A stretch of DNA of 64,000 nucleotides from Candidatus Roizmanbacteria bacterium (GCA_013335175.1 JAAXWC010000002.1:62001-126000), one strand, 5' to 3'; counted from the stretch's first letter, positions 27,760-37,359 are shown. Notes: generated by a model from the letters alone, not told the origin. Made by a program: numbers and translations.

Positions 27760-29267
27760 AATCACTCATTCCATCACTATTTATTATTTTTTTAGGTATC
27801 GCATTGTATGGATCTACGATAAAGGGAACGTTTGGTAATTACAAAACAGTTCAGCAAATGACCACACTGGGAGAAACGACCAAACCATTCGAATCTTCTC
27901 ATGAGCGAGCGACATTTAGTCAAACCATATCGATACTTGTTCACAAGCGTTTTGATCTCCCGTTGGATTTTGCAAACTTTTCTGCGCCTGACGTAGGGTA
28001 CCATAAAGGAAAATTTTTTAGTTATTTTCCACCTGGTATTTCTTTCCTTATTATGCCATTGTACCTTTTCGGAAGTACATTAAACCTTAATCTTTTACTT
28101 GCTTATGCAACTATTCCACTCATTTCTGTTCTTTCCCTTATTATGCTATATTTGATCGCTTCTCAAATATTTCGTTTTCCTCTTTGGGTTTCCTTAGCGT
28201 CCGTTATGATCTACGCATTTGCTACTACTTCATGGAGTTATGCAATTACCATTTATCAGCACTCAGCAACCACGTTTCTTCTTCTTTTGATGTATTATGC
28301 TGTTTGGAAATATACACAGGCACAAAAAATGCGTGTCGTCTGGGCATTGGTTGTTGGATTTTCCTATGGTGTCTCCTTCTTTTTTGATTATCCCAATGCC
28401 TTCTTACTGTTACCAATTATGATCTATTTCCTTATTAGTACAGTGCGCTACACTGCCTTCAGAAGCAAGATTACTGTTGGCTTGAGTCCAACTATCATCT
28501 TAACAGGAGCTTCCGTCGCAATTATGATGATCATATTTGGATCGTACAATTACAAAACCTATGGCAACTGGAAAACCCTAGCAAATCATTTACCTCGCTA
28601 TGAAATAACTAATCTCGAAAAAATTAAACAATATGAAAAACAAAAAGTAACTGCTCGCTTGGGTGGAGTATTTTTGGAAGAACGTCTCCCAAATGGACTA
28701 TACGAACTAACAGTTGCACCCGATAAAGGTCTCTTTTTATTTTCTCCTATTCTCTTATTAGCAATTATTGGAATTATAATGAGCAGTAAAAAAATGAAAT
28801 TGGATCGTTTTATTTTGCTTTGTATTATATTTACTAACTTATTGTTATACGCTAGTTTTAGCGATCCGTGGGGTGGTTGGGCATACGGTCCACGGTACCT
28901 TATCCCGAGTATGGCCATTCTTTCTCTGTTTGTCGGGGTTTATTTATCGAGCATAAGACTTCAAGGAATAGCAAAAATTGCAACGCTTATCCTTTTCATT
29001 GTTTCATCTAGTATTGCGCTTCTTGGAGCCTTAACGACAAATGCAACACCACCGCAAATAGAGGCCGCGTATTTCAAAATTAAGTACGGAATTTTGTTTA
29101 ACTTAGATTACCTCTTCATGGGAAAGACGGGAAGTTATATCTACACAACAGTCTTCTCTCATGGAATTACTTTATTGCACTATTTTTTCGTTATTGAAAC
29201 CCTGTTACTTATTATTTTCAGTATCGTTTTATTCATTGTCCCTCGAATTTTTCACTATGAATCTTAA
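27756..29267 (+). CDS. Polytopic membrane protein, GT-C glycosyltransferase-like
   Basis: A 503-residue protein with about ten hydrophobic helices. The first periplasmic loop contains the acidic ERATFSQTISILVHKRFDL region and GKFFSYFPPGISFLIMPLY, and a later loop has DPWGGWAYGPRYLIPS. This layout is typical of GT-C enzymes of the GT39/GT83-like type, which use lipid-phosphate sugars on the outer face of the membrane. No single residue proves catalysis. ATGA overlap with the previous gene and an 11-base overlap with the next, another GT-C-like gene, place it firmly in the operon. Confidence 0.75.
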   Translation: MKSLIPSLFIIFLGIALYGSTIKGTFGNYKTVQQMTTLGETTKPFESSHERATFSQTISILVHKRFDLPLDFANFSAPDVGYHKGKFFSYFPPGISFLIMPLYLFGSTLNLNLLLAYATIPLISVLSLIMLYLIASQIFRFPLWVSLASVMIYAFATTSWSYAITIYQHSATTFLLLLMYYAVWKYTQAQKMRVVWALVVGFSYGVSFFFDYPNAFLLLPIMIYFLISTVRYTAFRSKITVGLSPTIILTGASVAIMMIIFGSYNYKTYGNWKTLANHLPRYEITNLEKIKQYEKQKVTARLGGVFLEERLPNGLYELTVAPDKGLFLFSPILLLAIIGIIMSSKKMKLDRFILLCIIFTNLLLYASFSDPWGGWAYGPRYLIPSMAILSLFVGVYLSSIRLQGIAKIATLILFIVSSSIALLGALTTNATPPQIEAAYFKIKYGILFNLDYLFMGKTGSYIYTTVFSHGITLLHYFFVIETLLLIIFSIVLFIVPRIFHYES

Positions 29268-30849
29268 TCTCACTATTTCAAAATCGCAGATATATAAAAT
29301 TCGGTCCATTTTGCACGCAATTCCCTTACATAAGGTTGTTTTTGGATTATCTCTCCTATTAAGTATAGTTGCAACTATTGTTTACCTGAAACAAGATCTT
29401 ATTCTGGCATATGGAGATGCCGAGTCTCATTTGAATATTGCCAAGCGTATCACACAAAGCATAACACCTGGTTTTGCTCAGCTTGGAGGTATATGGCTTC
29501 CTATTCCTCATCTGTTCATGGTACCTTTTGTTTTTTTTGATCCCCTATGGAGAACCGGTCTCGCCGGATCTCTCGTTTCGGGCATTTCGTTTGTGATAAG
29601 TTCACTATTTGTGTACAAACTAGCGTTCCTTCTTACTCGAAATTCACTTGCATCCTTTTTTGCTGCGTTAGTGTTTATGCTTAATCCTAATATTTTGTAT
29701 CTGCAGTCAACACCGATGACCGAAATGCTGCTTATCATGTTTTTTTTACTTTCCAGCTATTATTATATTTCCTATATAAAAAATGAGCGCCGCCTTTCTT
29801 CTTTACTCCTAGCAAGTTTTTTTGGTTTCTGCGCTGTACTAACACGATATGATGGATGGTTCCTTGTACTATTTGAAGCACTTATTCTTATTGGAGTTCA
29901 TCTTTCCAAACATGAACGTTGGCAAAAAATCGAGGGGAAATTTATACTATTTTCGACACTTGCATTTTTTGGTGCAGTGTTATGGATGTTGTGGGACTTT
30001 CTTATTTTAGGAAACCCGTTTTACTTCATCACTAGTGAATTTTCTGCACATACGCAACAACTAAATTGGCTTCAACGGGGTGAACTTCCGGCTTATCACA
30101 ACCTGCCTCTCGCGGTTCTGTATTACATGGTAACCGTAATGAGTAACAGCGGCGTTTTCATTTTTCTCATCTCAATTTTTGGGTTTATATTCTTTATCAA
30201 AAATAATAAAAATCTTTATCGCTATGCTATTAGTGGCGTTCTGCTTGTACCCATTTTTTTTAATACTTTTACCCTCTTTGCGGGACAATCGGTTATTTTT
30301 ATTCCCCACCTTACACCTATCAGTTTTGAATGGAGACTTTTTAATGTACGGTATGGTTCTTTAGCACTCCCTGCCATCGCATTTTTTTGTGCTTATGCCC
30401 TCTATCGTTGTAAGTCGTTGGGGCCAAAGTTTCTTATTTTCATTTTGTTTATTCTCCAATTTGGACTGTACTTTGTTGGCTATTCACAGATCATTACTAT
30501 CTCAGATGGTGTATATGGATTGTCCCATGCGAAACGACCGGATGCCGAGAATTTTATCGTTAAACATTATGATTCCGGCAAGGTTCTTATTGATGATTAC
30601 GCACGTACACTCAGTATCATTCGGAGTGGTATTCCCATGCAAAATATTATCTACGTCGGAAATAAACCATACTGGGAAAATGCCTTACGCGAACCAGAGC
30701 ACTATGTAACGTGGATTATTATGCAAAAAGACGACGCGGTATGGAAAAATCTATATGGAACACCGGAAGCACAAGGCCGATTATATAATTCTTATCAAAA
30801 GGTATACACCTCTCCGCAAATACTCATTTTCAAGAAAACTACACGATGA
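29257..30849 (+). CDS. Polytopic membrane protein, GT-C/GT39-like glycosyltransferase
   Basis: A 530-residue protein with about eleven hydrophobic helices. The first outside loop has AYGDAESHLNIAKRI, giving the acidic residues expected at a GT-C active site, followed by GGIWLPIPHLFMVPF. The C-terminal soluble part (about 420-530) contains VLIDDYARTLSIIRSG and HYVTWIIMQ, as in mannosyltransferase-like proteins that use dolichyl/polyprenyl-phosphate sugars. The ATG at 29257 overlaps the previous gene by 11 bases; an earlier in-frame ATG at 29161 would extend far into it. It probably transfers a sugar outside the membrane. Confidence 0.78.
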   Translation: MNLNLTISKSQIYKIRSILHAIPLHKVVFGLSLLLSIVATIVYLKQDLILAYGDAESHLNIAKRITQSITPGFAQLGGIWLPIPHLFMVPFVFFDPLWRTGLAGSLVSGISFVISSLFVYKLAFLLTRNSLASFFAALVFMLNPNILYLQSTPMTEMLLIMFFLLSSYYYISYIKNERRLSSLLLASFFGFCAVLTRYDGWFLVLFEALILIGVHLSKHERWQKIEGKFILFSTLAFFGAVLWMLWDFLILGNPFYFITSEFSAHTQQLNWLQRGELPAYHNLPLAVLYYMVTVMSNSGVFIFLISIFGFIFFIKNNKNLYRYAISGVLLVPIFFNTFTLFAGQSVIFIPHLTPISFEWRLFNVRYGSLALPAIAFFCAYALYRCKSLGPKFLIFILFILQFGLYFVGYSQIITISDGVYGLSHAKRPDAENFIVKHYDSGKVLIDDYARTLSIIRSGIPMQNIIYVGNKPYWENALREPEHYVTWIIMQKDDAVWKNLYGTPEAQGRLYNSYQKVYTSPQILIFKKTTR

Positions 30850-32081
30850 TGAAAGTTATTCTTGGAATAGGTGTTTTGTATGCACTTACAATACAATCTG
30901 TCTCTGCTCAAGAACGATTTTTTCAGGTGCAATCAATTGATACTATGAAATACTCCCGCGACACTGCCCGAGAGAAGTTGAATGACAGTTCTTTTGACCA
31001 AGAAATTGAAATTCAAGTAAAGAATATTGCAGCAACCGGAGCAACCCATGTAGCGATTGCTACTCCTTACGATGAAGAATTTCTTCCTTTCTTAAAACGG
31101 TGGGTTGCCGCAGCTCGTTTCAACCATTTAAAAGTATGGTTTCGCGGGAACTGGTCTGGTTGGGAAGGATGGTTTGATTATCCCCCAATTGATGCTGCTA
31201 CCCATTTAGAAAAAACAAAAACTTTCATCCTCAGCAACCGAAGTCTTTTTGAAGATGGAGACGTTTTTACTGCCTGTCCCGAATGCGAAAATGGCGGTCC
31301 GGGCGATCCAAGAAAAACTCAAAAAATTGCAGATTTCCGAGCTTTTTTAGTCGCTGAAAATACCGTGGTAAATAATACATTTCAAATCATTGATAAAAAA
31401 GTAACAACACATTATTATTCTATGAACGGCGATGTCGCGCGGGTCGTTATGGATAAACAAACAACGATAGATTTAGGAGGGGTCATTACAATAGATCATT
31501 ATGTAGCCACACCAGACCTGCTTATTACCGATATCAAGAATTATATTTCACACACTCAGGGTACTGTCGCATTAGGAGAATTTGGGGCACCTATTCCCGA
31601 TATTAACGGACCACTTTCCGAAAAAGAGCAGGCACTATGGATTGACTCGGCTCTGAACAAACTTGTACAAATTCCACAACTTGTTGCCATTAATTACTGG
31701 ACAAATAAAGGGAGTAGCACCGCACTGTGGAATGATGACAATACACCTCGCCAGGGAGTAGCTGTACTTACCACGTATTTTAAACCTTATACGCTCTCTG
31801 GAGTCGTGAGAGGAAAAGACGGTAATGCCCTATCAGATGTCCTTGCTATAGGAAAAGAACGAAGTTATATAAGCAAGGACGGGACATACGTTTTGCCTGT
31901 TTTAGAAGGAGAAACAATTACCTTTCAAAAACAATCATATATTTCAAAATCAGTTACTATCACCGGTAACAACACAAAAAATATTCATCAGAATATTGTG
32001 CTCGAAATGAAATCTCCATCGCTGTTTCACCAAATACTTTTCCAAGTCTTACATTTTTTCAAATCACTTCATATATGGTAA
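30846..32081 (+). CDS. Secreted glycoside hydrolase-like protein with a C-terminal beta-sandwich domain
   Basis: A 411-residue protein with a signal peptide (about residues 1-20, ending VSAQE). The main domain looks like a TIM-barrel glycosidase: WFRGNWSGWEGWFDYPP, a possible acid/base segment CPECENG (Glu146/Glu148) and a possible nucleophile Glu245 in VALGEFGAP, then INYWTNKG. Residues about 315-390 resemble a carboxypeptidase-regulatory-like beta-sandwich. A short hydrophobic/amphipathic tail ends the protein. Family assignment (GH5-like clan) is tentative. As the last gene of the glycan operon, joined by an ATGA overlap, it may trim the polymer outside the cell. Confidence 0.65.
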   Translation: MMKVILGIGVLYALTIQSVSAQERFFQVQSIDTMKYSRDTAREKLNDSSFDQEIEIQVKNIAATGATHVAIATPYDEEFLPFLKRWVAAARFNHLKVWFRGNWSGWEGWFDYPPIDAATHLEKTKTFILSNRSLFEDGDVFTACPECENGGPGDPRKTQKIADFRAFLVAENTVVNNTFQIIDKKVTTHYYSMNGDVARVVMDKQTTIDLGGVITIDHYVATPDLLITDIKNYISHTQGTVALGEFGAPIPDINGPLSEKEQALWIDSALNKLVQIPQLVAINYWTNKGSSTALWNDDNTPRQGVAVLTTYFKPYTLSGVVRGKDGNALSDVLAIGKERSYISKDGTYVLPVLEGETITFQKQSYISKSVTITGNNTKNIHQNIVLEMKSPSLFHQILFQVLHFFKSLHIW

Positions 32082-32086
32082 AAAGA

Positions 32087-32113
32087 AAAGACAGCCCCCT
32101 GCAGGCTGTCTTT
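32087..32113 (+). terminator. Intrinsic terminator of the glycan operon
   Basis: AAAGACAGCC (32087-32096) pairs perfectly with GGCTGTCTTT (32104-32113) around a 7-base loop. The stem lies 6 bases after the last stop codon. The A/T flanks make it potentially bidirectional. Confidence 0.85.
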
Positions 32114-32356
32114 CTGGCACACTCTGTTTTTTGCACTATGTATTTGTTTTGACCGTATTATATTTTTTAGGATCTATTGCGAGTAATAAATCCTAAACCT
32201 AAATCCCAAAAACTCACCTCCTACTTACAATTTATAACTATTTGTGTAAGATCGCTCTCTACTTCTCCATCAATTTATTAAGGTAGAACTATCATACCTT
32301 TCCCGTATGTGAGATCAATATGCGAAATGTAAGAAGAGGGTAAGAAGAACGAAAAC
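32114..32356. other. Intergenic region without a recognised gene
   Basis: These 243 AT-rich bases between the operon terminator and the end of the converging pilin-like gene show no convincing open frame or RNA gene. A TTGACC at about 32149 lacks a good -10. Confidence 0.5.
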
Positions 32357-32884
32357 CTAATTTCCTCTTTGCGATGGGGGAGGTAGAGCGTTTTGATTGG
32401 ATACCTTGGGTGTAGTTAGCGGACGAATGGTTGGGGTTGGAGTAGCATGCCAAGGCTCGGTAATGTACGACTCCAACGTAACCTGCATACAACTGTGACC
32501 TTTTGTATGCCTGAATTGAGTACCACCGGTATAGTAGTATGTAGATGTCGCTTTATTCGTTGCAAAGTTAGCGCACAAGGAATACGAATCTTCTCCCGCG
32601 ATTGTGTATTCATAGAGTTTTTTTGACACAGGATCATGTAAATCATCTTCCGATATATAATACTGCGTATTGAGCGATAGATTCTCCAATGATCGCGGAA
32701 GCTGGTTTTTTACTCGTGCATATTCAGAGATTGCTGATCGAATCGTGGAAAAATTTGCCATCCGGCGTTCATCATAGGCAAGTTCCCGTTGGGAAGCGGG
32801 TGATCCAATTATCAAAAAAGAGATACTCACTAAACCGCCAACTAAAATAAATAAGGACGCTATAAAAAAGTAGTATTTACGCAT
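32357..32884 (-). CDS. Pseudopilin-like membrane-anchored protein, function unknown
   Basis: A 175-residue protein starting MRKYYFFIASLFILVGG, with one N-terminal hydrophobic helix (about 5-27) and an outside domain that begins with a helix (RRMANFSTIRSAISEYARVK) and LPRSLENL, as in type II secretion pseudopilins and type IV pilin-like proteins. Two Cys may form a disulphide. The tail is a Pro/Thr-rich linker (ATPTPTIRPLTTP). No clear prepilin peptidase site is seen, so it may be anchored rather than polymerised. The ATG at 32884 overlaps the upstream gene by 8 bases; an earlier in-frame start at 32971 is less likely. Confidence 0.6.
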   Translation of the reverse strand: MRKYYFFIASLFILVGGLVSISFLIIGSPASQRELAYDERRMANFSTIRSAISEYARVKNQLPRSLENLSLNTQYYISEDDLHDPVSKKLYEYTIAGEDSYSLCANFATNKATSTYYYTGGTQFRHTKGHSCMQVTLESYITEPWHATPTPTIRPLTTPKVSNQNALPPPSQRGN

Positions 32885-33530
32885 ACAATTTTCTGTCTCC
32901 TTTAACCTGATAAAAATAATACCCAAAGACGATTCCCGAGACAAGTATCGTAACAATAAAATGCAATACAAAATTAACAGTGATATTACCGTTTAAGAAG
33001 CTATAGATAAGTCCAATAATATTGGAGATCAAGATTATAAAAGTAATGACGAGTGTCAGATAAATAAGGAACTTGCGTGATTTTAACGATCGTATAGCTG
33101 TATTCTGTATGCTCCGCTTGGTAATATCGAGAAAGAAAAACGCGAACAAGGGGAACGATACAACAAGAGCCGAGACATACCATCGCAAAAGGGTGAGCTG
33201 AAACGATTCGACGCTCGAAACGTACAATTTATCTAAACTGACAGTGGGGAACCATTTATCAACAAAGTAATGTAAAATGAGCGCAATCGATGTTGCCATA
33301 ACATACAGCGAAATGAAGAGCAAAATGTGCTCGAATGCATCCCACATGCTGTGAGGGGAAAGTGATTTTGGAGGAGGAGGCGCAACCAAAGTCTTATCCT
33401 TATCCTCAAATACAGACTCGATAGCCTGCTGATCCCATCCTGCTTTCTGGAGACTTTCGCGAATTTGAGTTTCAGAAAAACCGTTTTGTTTTGATTGCTC
33501 GACAAACGAGCTCAGTTCTGAGTTTTGCAT
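32877..33530 (-). CDS. DUF5671-like multi-pass membrane protein with N-terminal UBA-like helix bundle
   Basis: A 217-residue protein. Residues about 1-42 form a small helical module (ESLQKAGWDQQAIESVF) like the short UBA/SHOCT-like helices seen in CPR proteins. After a Pro-rich linker come four hydrophobic helices; the first segment HSMWDAFEHILLFISLYVMA followed by HYFVDKWFP resembles DUF5671 proteins. Function is unknown. It overlaps the pilin-like gene by 8 bases, and a tiny Lys-rich frame lies just upstream, so the three may form one unit. Confidence 0.65.
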   Translation of the reverse strand: MQNSELSSFVEQSKQNGFSETQIRESLQKAGWDQQAIESVFEDKDKTLVAPPPPKSLSPHSMWDAFEHILLFISLYVMATSIALILHYFVDKWFPTVSLDKLYVSSVESFQLTLLRWYVSALVVSFPLFAFFFLDITKRSIQNTAIRSLKSRKFLIYLTLVITFIILISNIIGLIYSFLNGNITVNFVLHFIVTILVSGIVFGYYFYQVKGDRKLYA

Positions 33531-33554
33531 ATAAATAAATTAAGAATACTTTCC

Positions 33555-33617
33555 TTACTTTTTATTCTTTTTTGGTTTTTTCTTTTCTTTTGGGGGTTTC
33601 CCATTACGTTGTGCCAT
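33555..33617 (-). CDS. Possible 20-residue Lys-rich small protein
   Basis: A tiny frame encodes MAQRNGKPPKEKKKPKKNKK with ten Lys and no hydrophobic residues beyond the start. A TATACC hexamer lies 8 bases before the ATG, similar to other starts here. Such a peptide could bind nucleic acid, but it could also be a chance frame in an A-rich stretch. Confidence 0.3.
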   Translation of the reverse strand: MAQRNGKPPKEKKKPKKNKK

Positions 33618-33683
33618 GTATTGATGGTATAGAAAATATAAAACATTATCAAGTGCATTTTGCATCCACCCAAGTCTCTCGAA

Positions 33684-33712
33684 TTGCTATACATTCTAAA
33701 AAGGAATAAAAT
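33684..33712 (+). promoter_or_regulatory. Promoter of the MFS transporter gene
   Basis: TTGCTA (33684-33689), 17-base spacer, TAAAAT (33707-33712); the ATG follows after 8 bases, which predicts a leaderless or nearly leaderless mRNA. Confidence 0.55.
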
Positions 33713-33720
33713 GCGAGAAC

Positions 33721-34923
33721 ATGAAGAAACTTACGACCATTGCTCGGCTGTATCTTTTCACACAATTTTTTCGATCTCTCTATTTTTCCTGGCCCATATG
33801 GTATGGTTTCGCTACAAAAACACTCACTCCTTTGCAAGTCGGAATTTTCTTTGGTTTGTTGGGTTTTGTGCAACTTTTAGCCGAGATACCGAGTGGTGCT
33901 TTTGCTGATCGCTATGGCCGAAAACTATGTGCAATCATAGGGAGCGTTGTTGTATTAGTTGGACCTTTGTGCATTTATTTTGGGCATAATTTCACATGGT
34001 ACTTGCTTACAGCTCTTTTCTATGGTGCTGGTCGAGCATTCCTCAATGGGACACTCGATTCGCTTCTTTATGATCATCCAACCATCTCAAAACAGGAATA
34101 TCGAAGGGTGAATAAACTCAATATCACTATCTTTCAAACAGGACTTATTTTCAGTGCAGCAGTGGGTGGTTTTTTGTATGCAGTTCATCCGAGTTTCCCA
34201 TTCCTAGCCGAGGTTATAACCGGATGTATATGTCTTATGTTGATTCTTTTCATAGATGAAGGACGAAACCATACAATTACAAACATTCAAGAGCCATATC
34301 TTTCTCATTTTGGGAATGGATTAAAGCACCTGGTTGCTACGAAACAGATGCAGCTCCTCGTCTTCATGGGAGTTCCTTATGCCGTTATGTTAAGTATTTG
34401 TGTCGACTATCTGAATGAAGCGGCGATGATTGAGCACGGATTTGCCCCTTCAACGCGCGGCGTTCTGATTGCAGGAATGAAAATATTTACACTTATTATC
34501 CTAAATATATTCTTCTTCCGCTGGTTTGAACAAGATACAAAGAGAATTGTATTTTTAGCTATTGGAAGTGTACTGACATTTACCCTCCTCAGTCTCAATT
34601 TCTTATCAGTATTTGTAATTGGATACATTGTATGGAACATTTTAGTTGCAACCCAAACTGCCTTTTTCAATCCCATTCTCCATGACAATCTTCCAAGTTC
34701 TCACCGTGCGACAGCTATAGGTAGTTATAATGCGCTGATAAGTTTAGTTGAATTTGGAGTAAGTACAGGTATCGGTTTTCTTGTGCAGTGGTTCCATACT
34801 CCTCGATTTGCATATGGAGTTTTTGCAGTAATTAGCTTTTTTATTATTTTGCCATGTGGAATAATGATCGCAAAAAACCTTACAAAAAATCAGAGCAGAG
34901 TACAGCTTATTTCTCCAAATTAA
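33721..34923 (+). CDS. Major facilitator superfamily transporter
   Basis: A 400-residue protein with about twelve hydrophobic helices. The loop between helices 2 and 3 reads PSGAFADRYGRK, the A-type MFS signature (G-x-x-x-D-R-x-G-R-K). Helix 1 contains a YFSWPIWYGF segment. The family exports or imports small molecules by ion coupling; a drug-efflux-like role is possible but the substrate cannot be read from sequence. The C-terminal 17 bases overlap the converging ABC-F gene. There is no sign of truncation. Confidence 0.88.
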   Translation: MKKLTTIARLYLFTQFFRSLYFSWPIWYGFATKTLTPLQVGIFFGLLGFVQLLAEIPSGAFADRYGRKLCAIIGSVVVLVGPLCIYFGHNFTWYLLTALFYGAGRAFLNGTLDSLLYDHPTISKQEYRRVNKLNITIFQTGLIFSAAVGGFLYAVHPSFPFLAEVITGCICLMLILFIDEGRNHTITNIQEPYLSHFGNGLKHLVATKQMQLLVFMGVPYAVMLSICVDYLNEAAMIEHGFAPSTRGVLIAGMKIFTLIILNIFFFRWFEQDTKRIVFLAIGSVLTFTLLSLNFLSVFVIGYIVWNILVATQTAFFNPILHDNLPSSHRATAIGSYNALISLVEFGVSTGIGFLVQWFHTPRFAYGVFAVISFFIILPCGIMIAKNLTKNQSRVQLISPN

Positions 34924-36358
34924 GTATCTGATCAATACGTATCTGAGATACAAATTCAGGAACGTGGGAAACGAGAATCATAACACTTCTGAAATCGCTC
35001 AGAGCTTTGGCGATAATTGGCAAGTGACGGAAATTGATATGATTGGTTGGTTCATCAAGAATTAATACTCCCGGTTTTAAAAGAACAAGACGAGCAAAAG
35101 AAACCAAACCTTTTTGACCTTCCGAAAGAAATTTTATCTGTGTATTAATTAAATCTGACGTAATGAGAAAACGAGCAGCAACAGAACGCAAATACCCTTC
35201 GTTGAGCGCCCCATCTGATATCACTAACGCTTTTGCCAAACACTCGTATACGGTATCTTCGAAATCGAGGGTTGAAAAATTTTGGCTATAGTATCCAATT
35301 CTTACCCCCGGAGTAATACTTAATCCCTCTGCTTCTCCGGTTGCAAGTTTCTGAATAAGAGTACTTTTCCCAATGCCATTTGGTCCCACAATCAAAAGAT
35401 GATTATTTTTGCTGAGAAAAACATTTGCAGATTTTGAAACAAGACTATAATTCTGCATGATCGTATATGAATGAATCTTTAAAGTTAGGTGAGAAATATT
35501 TTCCTGTACGGGAATAACAAAATTGGGAATCGTTTTATCTTCTTTACGAACCTCTACTTTTTCACTCTCCATTTTTTCTACTTTTTCACGCATTTTTTTA
35601 GCAACATTTCTCATTTTTCCTCCTTTATTGGCAAAGAAATTGGCCTTGTCCTTATTTTCTTGAATTCCTCGTTCCATCTGCGCATTTTGTCTCCGTTCTT
35701 TTTCTATACGAACCGCGATTTCTTCAACTACATCGTAATAATCTCCTGCATATTGCTCAATCTTTTTCTTAAAACTATCAAGATATAAAACTCCTTGGGT
35801 AAATGTGTTTAAAAACTCAGCATCATGCGAAATAACTACTACACTTTTTTTGTAATTCACAAGAAATTGTGTGAGATGATCGATCCCTGCATGATCCAAA
35901 TTGTTGGTTGGTTCATCGAGCAGGAGCAAATCTGGGTCTTGTATCAATGCAGAAGCAAGGAGCAGTCGTGCTTGCTGCCCTCCAGAAAATGATTTGATTA
36001 TTTTATCGCCCGGGGCTTGGAGATTTACCGCATCGAGTACATTACTCATCCGGCGACGTAGTTCATAGAGTTCGACATCGCAACAGGTACGAAAATAGTC
36101 TTCCATGGTAAGCTCCATATCATCTGGAGAGATAACCTGGTGTGCAGTTGCAACAGTGAGTTTTTTATCTACGATAATTTCACCGCTATCTGGTCGAAGC
36201 TTTCGAGTAAGGAGTTTAAAGAGAGTACTTTTTCCCGCGCCATTTTGTCCCATAAGGGCAACTTTCATCCCTTTTCGAACAGAAAAACTGACTTCATCTA
36301 AGATAATTTTATTTTCAAATGCAAATGATACCCCATTAAATCGAATGATTGTTTCCAT
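34907..36358 (-). CDS. ABC-F family ATPase
   Basis: A 483-residue soluble protein with two ABC ATPase domains and no membrane helix. Domain 1 has Walker A GQNGAGKST, signature SFSGGQQAR and Walker B LLLLDEPTNNLD. A charged linker helix (about 225-285) follows, and domain 2 has GPNGIGKST, LSEGQKGLVSFARL and VLILDEPTNHI. ABC-F proteins act on the ribosome to rescue stalled translation or protect it from antibiotics; the linker (P-site tRNA interaction motif) here is of moderate length. It is shorter than typical members (about 530 aa or more). Whether it is resistance-type or housekeeping is unknown. Confidence 0.92.
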   Translation of the reverse strand: METIIRFNGVSFAFENKIILDEVSFSVRKGMKVALMGQNGAGKSTLFKLLTRKLRPDSGEIIVDKKLTVATAHQVISPDDMELTMEDYFRTCCDVELYELRRRMSNVLDAVNLQAPGDKIIKSFSGGQQARLLLASALIQDPDLLLLDEPTNNLDHAGIDHLTQFLVNYKKSVVVISHDAEFLNTFTQGVLYLDSFKKKIEQYAGDYYDVVEEIAVRIEKERRQNAQMERGIQENKDKANFFANKGGKMRNVAKKMREKVEKMESEKVEVRKEDKTIPNFVIPVQENISHLTLKIHSYTIMQNYSLVSKSANVFLSKNNHLLIVGPNGIGKSTLIQKLATGEAEGLSITPGVRIGYYSQNFSTLDFEDTVYECLAKALVISDGALNEGYLRSVAARFLITSDLINTQIKFLSEGQKGLVSFARLVLLKPGVLILDEPTNHINFRHLPIIAKALSDFRSVMILVSHVPEFVSQIRIDQILNLEK

Positions 36359-36487
36359 AATTTTTTGCGCGTAATAATCAGTACATTGCCCATTAAAATA
36401 CGATCAGAGAAGATTTAATTGAAGGCTTTGTATTGCCCTATTTTACCATATTATTCCATGAAGTTGCGAAGATAATATAACGGTTAA

Positions 36488-37342
36488 TTACACCAATTTG
36501 AAATGCTTCAAAATATCTAAAGCTCCGTTTTCGTCTACCGATTTTCCAACATAGCCACGATCATTCTTGAGTGCAACATGATCCCTTAATCCTTGAGAGG
36601 CATTTCCCATAGCGCCTGCGTAGCCACAAATCTCCATAAACTGCCAATCGGTCATACCATCTCCCACGCCCAGCATTTCATCAAGCGGCACGCCTGTATG
36701 CTTTGAGATCGTTATAGCTGCCTGTTTTTTTGATATCCCTTGCAGGGTGATAATTCCAAACTGATAGGGGAGTGCAGTAGGATGAATACCCCATTGCAAG
36801 GTAAGCGTGTTTTTAAATTGTTCAAAAAGTGAAATAATTACATTCTTTTGAGTCTCGTCATCAGCGACTGGCATAATTTTGACAACTGCCAATTCGTTAG
36901 CTTTTTCTCTGAGGGAATCGACAATGTTTGGTTCTCGATAGAGAATTGCTTTATGTTTCTCAGTCTTATCACCGATCTGATTTTTCTGAATATAATACCC
37001 GTCTTGAGTATAGAGTTCCGTATAGATATTATGCGAAAGCAACATATCAAGTATTGTTAATACATGATTTGTATCTATGGTGTGCTGTTCTATGATTTTC
37101 TGATTGAGAATGTCTGCAACCACCGCCCCTCCGTCGCCGATATGAACATTATCCAAATGGGCGAGCTTCACAATTTCGTGAATTGCAAATGTCCCCTTAC
37201 CGGTGCAGAGACTTATGACAACACCATTTTGGCGAAGCGATTTGAGAGTTTCGAGAACACGGGTATTGGGAAGGGGCCAATTATACCCTTGTTTATTCCC
37301 AATAATTACCCCATCTACATCCAAAATAATTCCCTTTATCAT
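36488..37342 (-). CDS. HAD-superfamily (type IIB) phosphatase
   Basis: A 284-residue HAD hydrolase. Motif I LDVDGVI near residue 8 gives the nucleophile Asp, motif II is CTGKGTF, the conserved Lys lies before the C-terminal half, and motif IV is GVGDGMTDWQFM, followed by GYAGAMGNA. The cap type is that of Cof-like and sucrose/mannosyl-phosphoglycerate phosphatases. It removes phosphate from a small sugar phosphate or cofactor; the substrate is not clear. The start lies 8 bases after an extended -10, divergent from the metallopeptidase gene. Confidence 0.85.
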   Translation of the reverse strand: MIKGIILDVDGVIIGNKQGYNWPLPNTRVLETLKSLRQNGVVISLCTGKGTFAIHEIVKLAHLDNVHIGDGGAVVADILNQKIIEQHTIDTNHVLTILDMLLSHNIYTELYTQDGYYIQKNQIGDKTEKHKAILYREPNIVDSLREKANELAVVKIMPVADDETQKNVIISLFEQFKNTLTLQWGIHPTALPYQFGIITLQGISKKQAAITISKHTGVPLDEMLGVGDGMTDWQFMEICGYAGAMGNASQGLRDHVALKNDRGYVGKSVDENGALDILKHFKLV

Positions 37343-37350
37343 ACGATCGA

Positions 37351-37359
37351 ATTATAGCA
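37351..37359 (-). promoter_or_regulatory. Extended -10 promoter of the HAD gene
   Basis: On the minus strand TGCTATAAT is a perfect extended -10; the ATG follows after 8 bases, so the mRNA should be nearly leaderless. No good -35, as is usual for extended -10 promoters. Confidence 0.5.
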
